From Trichobilharzia regenti (taxonomy: Eukaryota > Platyhelminthes > Trematoda > Strigeidida > Schistosomatidae): 64,000 nt of DNA. Location: contig OX235264.1 in the NCBI GenBank assembly GCA_944472135.2, positions 118,511,809 to 118,575,808 of the forward strand. Direction: 5' to 3'. Made by a program: the position numbers and the translations under genes. Below are positions 57,331 through 64,000 of this stretch, piece after piece. The notes under the pieces are model-generated. The model was not told the origin of the DNA, ran no database searches, and saw nothing but the letters and a program-made list of their open reading frames with translations. How positions within the stretch are numbered: the stretch's first letter is position 1; the number at the start of each line of letters is the position of its first letter.

Positions 57331-57720
57331 GGAGTTCCTCAGTCCCAATGCATACGCAATGCACCACTACCCCCATTTTCCACCAAAAGAACAACCTGAA
57401 AAGGAAATCCCTCTTCGTTAGAATATATTAACGCTGCATATATATTTAAAATTCAGACACAGGTCTCCTCATAAAATATCGGAGACGAAAAATAAGTCAT
57501 CATGTTGAAACAGTGAGAGACATACCTGTCTGCAGATAACGGCATTCAACAGCCTGGCTCAAGGAGAAATAACCGCGTCTTTGCTTCTCTATAGTTGTAG
57601 GCGAAATTGACAGCTTTGTCAAACACAAGGCACTCTCACCAGAGTCGTTAGTTTCCAACAGGAATATCATATCACTAACATCTGCTAAGGAGTGAAATGA
57701 GCAGAAGATTTGATCCATTG
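57331..57720 (-). pseudogene. Exon-intron-exon block of an unidentified gene, copy 1
   Basis: On the minus strand a frame from 57718 reads MDQIFCSFHSLADVSDMIFL, then ESALCLTKLSIS, then SLSQAVECRYLQT, up to a donor GACAG/GTATGTC (exon end at 57526). A 130-bp intron ends in TTTTCAG (acceptor at 57396-57397), then a short exon with GGTGGAAAATGGGGG. Block 57977-58300 repeats the same structure. I do not recognise the protein. Whether the copies are two exons of one living gene or decayed duplicates cannot be told from the sequence. Confidence 0.4.
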
Positions 57721-57976
57721 TCCATTAGACTAGCAATATATTCAAAACATTGACAGTTTCAAAGATTCTGTTTCACCGTGGACTTGATAAGCTAGTTGGG
57801 AGAGTTTGTGATTTCTCGACATGCTCCAAAAGATACGAACAACTATTGCAGCTGATCAGCAATGGAGAGAATGTAGTGGATCCAAGACTTGTGTGAATAA
57901 ACAATAACCGATGTTCTGTTTTCTCTCCTTGCACGAAGACTCTCGAAACGCATTATACACTCTCACACATACGAAC
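57721..57976. other. Spacer between the duplicated blocks
   Basis: No feature recognised; it could be intron if both blocks belong to one gene. Confidence 0.3.
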
Positions 57977-58300
57977 GGAGTTCATAAGTCTCAGTGTCCA
58001 CGCAATGCATCACAACCATTTTCCGGCAGAGTCTGAAAAAAGAGTACACTCTTTGTTAGAATGTATTAAGACAGTAAATTTTTGAAACTCACACAGAGGA
58101 CTCCTCATAAAATATTAGAGACGAAAAATAAGTCATCATTTAAGAAGAGTGCAAGACATACCTGTGAGCAGATATCGGCATTCGACAACCCGACTTGGAG
58201 GAAATAGCTGCACCTTCACTTTGGTATAACTGTAGGGGTAATTGCCAGCCATGTCAGACAGAAGGCATACAACAACGTCGTGCCAGTTGTTAAGCACTCA
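57977..58300 (-). pseudogene. Exon-intron-exon block of an unidentified gene, copy 2
   Basis: The minus strand reads SDMAGNYPYSYTKVKVQLFP then PSRVVECRYLLT up to the donor CACAG/GTATGTC (exon end at 58162). The 129-bp intron ends TTTTTTCAG (58033-58034). The exon end VECRYL(Q/L)TG and the start of the next exon (GGAAAATGG) match copy 1. Confidence 0.4.
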
Positions 58301-58389
58301 ATACCAGAGAGTCTCGAGGTGGTGGAAAGACTCGAGTGCCTTTATGCATGAAGACGCGCATCCCCGACATACATCCGCTTACACGTGTG

Positions 58390-58828
58390 GACAGCATGTG
58401 TAACAGACAATCACGCAAAGTAACAGACGGAGAAGGAAAAACGCGGAGTGCCTTGGAAGACGTGTATTGTGATTAAGCAAGATTTTCAGTGTGCGGGTAC
58501 AAGTTACTTATCATCCGTTAGAACATTTGGGCGCCTCTGGGACCCAAATGCAGATGCCACCTCCAGCCTTTGCTATTATTGCCAATTTTGCGGAAAGAAG
58601 GCTCGAAAGTGTGGCCACAACCGTCCTCGGGGAAATAAAACGAATGCTAGTGTAAACTTACTGGAGCAAGAAGAGGATCGTTTAGCTAGACTTGTTCTAA
58701 CGGATGATAAGTAACTTGTACCCGCACAGTGAAAATCCAGCTTAATCACAATACACGTCTTCCAAGGCACTTCGCGTTTTTCCTTCTCCGTCTGTTACTG
58801 AGCGTGATTGTCTGTTACACATGCTGTC
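58390..58828. repeat. Inverted repeat with 135-bp arms
   Basis: The arms 58390-58524 and 58694-58828 are near-perfect reverse complements (outer end GACAGCATGTGTAACAGAC, inner end CATCCGTTAGAAC). A 169-bp spacer between them holds a gag fragment. The arms could be terminal repeats of a small element or two opposed LTR pieces. Confidence 0.85.
58525..58693 (+). pseudogene. Gag zinc-knuckle fragment of a Gypsy-like element
   Basis: LWDPNADATSSLCYYCQFCG then KKARKCGHNRPRGNK resembles the CYYH-x-RFG-x-A-x-KC pattern near the end of Ty3/Gypsy Gag proteins; the His is Cys here and the spacing is slightly altered. Only about 50 residues remain, closed in by the inverted arms. Confidence 0.6.
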
Positions 58829-59154
58829 AACTGCGCGCGAAGTTTATTTCCCGCCACGAATTGTCGTTGGTCCTTTCAGCCGTTATTAATCCGCTTTAGT
58901 TGAAAATAAAGATAACAATAATGATGAAAACAGACAGTACTAGTGTAGGTTATGTAGACTTAAAAAGAAAAGAAAAATAAAGAAAACGTAAATAAGGTGG
59001 CTAATGAAATTTAAAGCTGATACATGCATATGTATCAGTAACGATAATAATGGTGTAAGGGAAGTAATAGTTGGAGTAGTCAGAAGAGTAATACAAGAGT
59101 GAGTGTGAAGAAGTGAAGATGAATTTAAGTGCATACCTAATAATAGTGTGTGAG
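58829..59154. other. No gene recognised
   Basis: AT-rich sequence with poly(A)-rich parts near 58960. It may hold a retrotransposon 3' end (GAAAATAAAGATAACAATAA). Confidence 0.35.
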
Positions 59155-59590
59155 TTTTCAGGGAATAGGCCGTTTGGACTCATGGATGTCCAGTGTACGC
59201 TTAAGGCTTTCCACGGGTGGTAAGGTAACCACGTCTGCCAGTAAGGAGCTCCATGGCGCGGCCACAGGGAAGTTCACGCGTGCCTCATCGCAGAATACCT
59301 TTGTCTGGGCCACTCCGTCATTTGTGTTGTTATAGGTGGTAAATCCCCTCCAAGCCGACAGTAGCCAAGTGTAAAAGGATCTAATTCCTTCAGGCGTTCA
59401 TCATTTGGTCTCTTCTGGAGACCCATTTACCCTGCCTTTGAACTTTTCCAAATGGTCTATGTGTCTTCTTAGCAGCCGGGAAGCAATGATGTTGTGCACT
59501 TCAAGGTATTGTCTTACAAATGTTTTGTACAATCTTAGAAAGAGATCAAGAGCGAGTGCACCTGGAAAATTTCAACAATAGTGTCCCAAG
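59155..59590 (-). pseudogene. Non-LTR reverse transcriptase C-terminus (CR1/Jockey-like, another family)
   Basis: The minus strand reads LFLRLYKTFVRQYLEVHNII, then RRHIDHLEKFKGRVN, then, after stops, EARVNFPVAAPWSSLLADVV and PPVESLKRTLD. These fit the LYKTFVRPHLEY, D(I)xxLExxQRR and F..R.VxxWNSLP..VV..P.....FK..LD blocks at the end of CR1/Jockey reverse transcriptases. No catalytic part remains. Confidence 0.7.
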
Positions 59591-59849
59591 AGATGCAAAC
59601 ACACGGGTGATCTTCAGTCAGGCAATCATAAAAATGAGGAATTTTTGCACAAAAATGACATATATTTACAAAAATGCATGAAAACATACTAAAGGTTTCT
59701 TCATACTTTTCCCAGTAATGTCCCCTTTTTTTCCCACACAGCTGTCCGATCGGGACAGGTTACCTTGGATGATATTAGATGGTTGAAGGAAATCTGCAGG
59801 AAGCCTTGGACATAGATTTCATACTAGTTGGCACTCGTCAGCAAGGCGT
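59591..59849. other. No feature recognised
   Basis: AT-rich spacer. Confidence 0.4.
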
Positions 59850-59940
59850 GTTTGCTACCTTGAAGGAACTCATGTCCCTTCTGAGATTCGAACCGCGTCA
59901 CCCAGTGCTGCAGTCAGATACGTTACCACCAAGCTAATAT
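59850..59940 (-). mobile_element. tRNA-like SINE head
   Basis: On the minus strand GCTTGGTGGTAACG (59922-59935) is A-box-like and GGTTCGAATCTC (59883-59894) is a good B box at tRNA-like spacing. The rest of the SINE is not delimited. Confidence 0.5.
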
Positions 59941-60363
59941 CATCAAATCGACGTGCAAAATGATGGCGAACTTTCCAAAATGGTGGCCACATTACAAACC
60001 TGACTGATAGAATTCAGTCTGCACCAACGAGAGGACTAGACACGTCACACTAGTTACTAGTGTCAAACCAAAAAATACAGGTTACCCTTCTCTGATATGA
60101 CTTAAAAATACGTCCTAGTTATGATGAGCTGTTTCAGTTGCTAAGTTAGAGAAGTTTCTCTACATGCATTCACCGAGGTGACTGAAAATGAGCTGTTTCT
60201 GTGAATCGTTCATCTCTCCTATCCTGTGCTGCAGTCTTTCCCAAAAGGCATCGGTTAAATTACTATGGTTTGCAGTGAGAGGATCGGCGACCACTTACCA
60301 GGAAAATGTGGATGATAAAACAAATAAAAATAAATGACATCAACTCTACATCTATCCGTGACG
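59941..60363. other. No feature recognised
   Basis: Mixed sequence without coding or repeat structure. Confidence 0.4.
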
Positions 60364-60427
60364 TAACCCTAAGTTCAACCCCTACCCTAATCCTAAACTT
60401 AACACTGACCCTGATTCTAACCCTAAC
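60364..60427. repeat. Degenerate telomere-like (CCCTAA) repeats, interstitial
   Basis: AACCCTAAG, CCCCTACCCTAATCCTAAA and CTAACCCTAAC occur within 64 bp; most units carry one change. Sequence continues on both sides, so this is not a chromosome end. Confidence 0.7.
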
Positions 60428-60808
60428 AAGCTGTTAACACATTGTACGAACAGTACTCAAAAACATGATCTGATGATGATAGCGTTGATATTTCAGCTTT
60501 GATAATGACCGATGCTGTCAGCCGACTGCTAGCATGCGTTTAAGGTCATAGGAGCGTTTGCACTCCTTGAGTCTCTATAGTTAAACTTCGCCGCGCACTA
60601 AACTGCCTATATATAACCGTATAACTGCATATTCCCTTACTATATTGTCCACGTGATTCATGCTGTAATCCACTTTTCCGTCGCAACTAGAGCTACGTCA
60701 CGCTCGAGGTTGGTGTAGGATATATTTTTGCTGCACAAAGCTGGTACAGCTGAGCCAAACAGAGGATTATTCGGGAAAGAGATATACCCGAGAATTGCAT
60801 TCTATACC
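60428..60808. other. No feature recognised
   Basis: The stretch between the telomere-like repeats and the solo LTR shows nothing recognisable. Confidence 0.4.
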
Positions 60809-61176
60809 TGTCAATGTAGTTGAAAATTGAACGATCAATTCATGGTTGTTTGCTCAAATCCAACTTCCCCATAATTTTCGCGGGTCATCAATCTGATAGT
60901 CATCGCCTCATCGTTCGCTGTTCAGAAGGATGATTGGAAAACTGTCAGAAGTAATGGCGTGATTTATTGTTGTAATATTTGTTCATAGACTTTACTCTGT
61001 AAAAGCAGTATTGTTGGCTATATGTTGGCGTTAGAATAAAGAATTCTTGAGTCACCAAACGGTGTTTTGGTTTTTGCGTCGGTTGATACTAAGCGTTTCT
61101 GGAAATTTCCGAGGGACAGCATGAGGCCCAGCGTAGCAAGAGCTGGTCATTAACGGTTTATGAGACTTGATTGACA
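60809..61176 (+). mobile_element. Solo LTR of the BEL-type family, with target duplication
   Basis: 368 bp from TGTCAATGTAGTTGAAAATT to GACTTGATTGACA, alignable along its length with the LTRs of elements 1 and 2. ATACC stands on both sides (60804-60808 and 61177-61181), so a full element inserted here and was later reduced by LTR-LTR recombination. Confidence 0.9.
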
Positions 61177-61416
61177 ATACCACTTTAAAGTTTCCTAGGA
61201 CGCTCTTCTCTCCCTGAAATAGCGTTTGGGTTGTCGCCCAACTTCTATGGTGAACTTATTAAAGGGTTTACACTTTAACATTTACAAGAGCCTGTTCTGA
61301 TTACTTGTACAATAATTGAATAATTTAAACTTTTGAGAAAGTATTAATTTACAATACTTCATGATTCTAATTTATAACATAAGTGATCATACCTGTAAAA
61401 ATGGCATGTATGTCAT
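61177..61416. other. Spacer, nothing recognised
   Basis: AT-rich, between the solo LTR and the Gypsy remnant. Confidence 0.4.
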
Positions 61417-62849
61417 ATGAACCTACTCGTTAATACTCAGTATAGATCGTTATCGTTAACTGCTGAATGTAATCTACTACCTAGCTGCAAGGCCCCAATC
61501 GGTGTTGAATCTCAAGCACTCTCTCCACAAATTGCTTCTTTACGGTTTGATTTAGGGAGTAATCTCAAATATTTGAAGCTGGGCATGAATGCATTTGATA
61601 TGACTTCGGTGGGAAAAATGTTAGCACAGGTCCTAGGGGAACACAAACAGGCCATACGTCAGCTGATATCAGATTTTACTAAGGTAGTCTTATGGTCACC
61701 GGTGACCTGAGGAGAATAACAGCTGTCAAGGATATGGCCGACACTGGCAAGTGTGCTGCAGTAATACAAGCACCTCGCCTCGTTCCGTCTGAGCTCCAGC
61801 CTCAGTTTGGTAGCATGATAAAGGAAATGTTGGAGAAAAAGTTGATTACACCATCGAATCCATTGTAGTCGTCCATAGTGCTGGTTAAAATGATAAACGG
61901 ATCTCTCCGTTTGTGTGTTGATTGCAGGAAACTAAGTGCAGTGGCACAGAAAGATGCTAATCCTTCGCCGTGAATGGAGGAAACGCTAGCAGCGTTGTCA
62001 GGCGCCGTCTGGCTTTCAACCCTTGATTTAGCTGTGGGATATTGGCGAGTTTAATTGCACACCAGGGTAAGACTGCTTTTACTATACATGCCGAATTATA
62101 TGAATTCCAGACCATGCTTTTCGCCTTAAGTAATGCATCAGCAGCATTTCATACTCGAATTGACAGACCAGTTCCCAAAGTTTGCATATATCTAGATGAT
62201 ATCACCGTGTTCATTCATACCATCGAAGAAAACGTCGAAAGACCACGCGTAGTCTTAGGATGTTTGAAGGAGTAAGGACTCAATAGGAAGTTCACTAATT
62301 GTCATCTATTCGGAACGATTGTGATCATTCACATGGACACTACAAAAAGAATACAGGGCAATCCAGAATAAGTCGCAGCCGCTGGTGAGTGACTCGTTCC
62401 TAGGTATACAAATAAGTTATATAGTTTTCTGGGATCAGCTTCATATCGCCATTGTTTTGTAGGAAACTGTTCTGGAATCGCCAGGCCTTTGATAGAGTTG
62501 ACCAGCAAAAATATCCCTTTTGTATGGACGGAGGACTGTGACTGTGCTTTCCATCTACTGAAATATTCATTATACTAGGTGCCCACTTCAGCCTTCACTG
62601 ATACATCCTAGACATTTATGTCAGTCAAAAAGCCGTTGAAGCCGTGTTATCTCAGGTCGGCAGCGATGGGAATGAAAATGTTATGGAACACGGCAGTCGC
62701 ATATCAGTATGGGTGGAAAAGAACCACTGCATTAACGGGAAAGCAATGATAGCTGCTATCACCTTCGTTTATAAGTATCGACCTAAACTACTTAGTAAAG
62801 CTATTGAGCACAGAAAAAGTCGCAAAGCAATCTAGTAGTTAGCTGGGGG
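61417..62849 (+). pseudogene. Ty3/Gypsy pol: region before and including reverse transcriptase and RNase H, decayed
   Basis: After an N-terminal stretch (61417-61710), a frame from about 61760 reads APRLVPSELQPQFGSMIKEM, then LEKKLITPSNPL, then VLVKMINGSLRLCVDCRKLS (the SLRLCVDYR block), then SGAVWLSTLDLAVGYWRV (first catalytic Asp, LDLA.GY). After a frame change, KTAFTIHAELYEFQTMLFAL follows, then VCIYLDDITVFIHTIEENVE (YLDD, the catalytic pair). RNase H-side blocks follow (FLGSASYRHCFVGN, then PLIELTSKNIPFVWTEDC). There are many stops and shifts. Interrupted at about 62850 by SINE-like copies. Confidence 0.8.
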
Positions 62850-63040
62850 GCTTAATCATGAGCTGACATCAGTTAGAGAACCACTCGATAACCTGGGAGT
62901 ACCACACAGCTGTTTAGTCCTAGTTTGGTGTCCTTCCTCAGTACCGGGTGGTACCGCCACGGTTCGAACCCAGGGTCCTATTTTTACAAGGTGAGCTCGT
63001 AGACCATTAAGGCAGTGAGACCCGATCCACTGGCCAGCGG
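62850..63040 (-). mobile_element. Hammerhead SINE-like (Sm-alpha type) copy, minus strand
   Basis: On the minus strand: CTGCCTTAATGGTCT (A-box-like, about 63006-63020), GGTTCGAACC (B box, 62961-62970), then a hammerhead-like core CTGAGGA (62935-62941), ACCAAACTAGGACTAAAC, then CAGCTGTGTGGTACTCCCAG. The core has two changes from CTGATGA and GAAAC, so self-cleavage is unlikely. Confidence 0.65.
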
Positions 63041-63190
63041 ATGAATTCTCACCTCTGCGAATTATTGGTACAGCTTGACCACTGCGCAATGCTGGTGAAT
63101 ACTGATGAAGTGTCCCAAACTAGGACGAAACAACTGTGCGGCACTCCCAGATTTTCCAATGGTTCGCTAACTGATGTCAGCTCGTAATGA
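63041..63190 (+). mobile_element. Hammerhead SINE-like (Sm-alpha type) copy, plus strand
   Basis: CTGATGA (63102-63108), a stem II of GTCC (63112-63115) with GGAC (63123-63126), then GAAAC (63127-63131) is the conserved hammerhead core. The flanks that should form stems I and III pair poorly by eye. The end (CTAACTGATGTCAGCTC) is the inverse of the end of the minus copy at about 62860. The polymerase III head is not clear in this copy. Confidence 0.65.
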
Positions 63191-64000
63191 AATCCCTCAA
63201 ACAGTCAAACGTAATCCCTACAAATGCCGATATTTGAAAATTCAGTGGTTATAAAACTTTAAAGACATGAGGTCCAGAACGCAGGTGGCAGGAATATCTT
63301 CAGGAACGCGACTTTGAATGCGTGCACCGCCCTGGCAAATGACATTCGAATGCTAATGCGTCATCTAGGCCCTCCTTCAGACAACTAGTAAAGTACCCGC
63401 CTTGCGAGAAAACTGATACTTATTCTGTTTTGGTGGCAGGTTTGAGTACAGAACAGGAAGTACACATCCATGCTACAGACGGCGACACTGCGCTCCTATA
63501 TAAAGCTCCTTCGGATTGGACCTTAGTGCCAGCCGAAGTTGATGTAAAGGGGAAGTGTTGGGAGACGAGGCGTTTTGGGGCCTTATGGGACCAACTGGTT
63601 AGTGTGAGTGGTATTTTGTGAGTTCAACCAGGTTCCAGTGAATTGAGGAGGGTTGTAGTCCCCAAGCTGTCCGTTACAGCAATTTTAAAGAAGGTGCATT
63701 GTGAATTGGGGCACACCGGAATTAATAAGATGACACAAACAGCCACCCAACGTTATTGGGAGCCCGTAAGGGAAATGACGATTGAGACATTGTGTGTGGA
63801 TGTGCAAGATGTAGCAAGTTAAAGGACCCATAGAGAAAAGTTAGAGCACCACTCATTAATATGCAGCTTCAGCATCTGAATGAAGTGGTTGGCATGTACA
63901 TTATAGCACCTCCAAGAGAGAGACTGAGAATGGTGACAGGTACATCTTAGTTATGATTGACTATTTCAAAAAATGGTGTGTGGCTGTGCCCCTTGATCGA
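63191..64000 (+). pseudogene. Ty3/Gypsy pol: end of RNase H and integrase, runs off the window
   Basis: RWQEYLQERDFECVHRPGK (end of RNase H) is followed by a stop and SNANASSRPSF. The frame 63430-63621 covers the linker. Then RRVVVPKLSVTAILKKVHCE then LGHTGINKMTQTATQRYWEP is the His-His part of the integrase zinc-binding domain; its Cys pair is degraded (LCVDVQDVAS). NEVVGMYIIAPP then, one frame over, GDRYILVMIDYFKKWCVAVP begins the integrase core (the expected first Asp of the VVGMD block is Tyr). The rest lies beyond the window. Confidence 0.8.

Noticed and set aside
60364..60427. True telomere
   Set aside because: Repeats are degenerate, very short, and sequence continues on both sides.
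62856..63089. 77-codon minus-strand frame
   Set aside because: It overlaps the polymerase III boxes and hammerhead core of the SINE-like copy; no protein motif.

Overview
This window looks like a repeat-dense, AT-rich intergenic or heterochromatic region of a flatworm genome, most likely a digenean trematode of the schistosome type. The organism call is inferred from the mix of elements: CR1-like and RTE-like non-LTR retrotransposons, Penelope-like elements (PLEs) with GIY-YIG type C-termini, a BEL/Pao-type LTR element, Ty3/Gypsy pol, and hammerhead-ribozyme SINE-like units of the Sm-alpha kind. No operons, ribosome-binding sites, prophage or CRISPR were seen. No intact host gene can be supported; almost everything recognisable is a transposable element, mostly broken.

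Layout. 1-1.6 kb: C-terminal half of a CR1-like reverse transcriptase (open from the left edge). 3.3-4.76 kb: PLE on the minus strand. 5.0-20.3 kb: a nested pile. An RTE endonuclease (5.1-5.47 and 11.9-12.4 kb) is split by a CR1 fragment, which carries a complete 3.9-kb gag-only BEL-type LTR element (7569-11459, 367-bp LTRs, 5-bp target duplication). A CR1 5' half with an intact ORF1 (12.4-15.06 kb) follows, and a second, damaged and probably composite BEL element (15065-19044) cuts it, followed by an inverted duplication and an RTE tail. 20.6-22.5 kb: a PLE split by a CR1 3' fragment with a 5-bp target duplication. 24.3-24.9 kb: CR1 reverse transcriptase remnant, minus strand. 27.1-28.7 kb: another PLE remnant, minus strand.

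The centrepiece is 29.2-48.3 kb. A spliced-looking, frameshifted copy of the microtubule plus-end protein EB1/MAPRE (calponin-homology domain plus EB-homology domain) has been joined to a CR1 3' fragment. This 2,060-bp chimera is repeated eight times head to tail on the plus strand with very few differences, and once in inverted orientation at the left end, giving a palindrome around a 64-bp hairpin-like spacer. It is a gene-plus-retrotransposon satellite.

To the right: an inverted-repeat family (48.3-48.7 and 50.5-51.0 kb), one copy of which holds a tRNA-derived SINE missing from the other; three RTE copies (49.0-50.4 plus, 51.8-52.9 minus, 53.1-53.6 plus); tandem PLE ends (54.4-56.5 kb); a duplicated exon-intron-exon pair with good splice sites (57.3-58.3 kb, minus); a 135-bp-arm inverted repeat around a gag zinc-knuckle remnant (58.4-58.8 kb); a non-LTR reverse transcriptase tail (59.2-59.6 kb); a tRNA-like SINE head; degenerate telomere-like repeats; a solo LTR of the same BEL family with its own target duplication (60809-61176); and a decayed Gypsy pol running off the right edge, interrupted by two opposed hammerhead SINE-like copies (62.85-63.19 kb).

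The genes do not form a pathway. Their relations are those of elements inserting into, duplicating and capturing one another. All family calls are from motif reading alone; no database search was possible.
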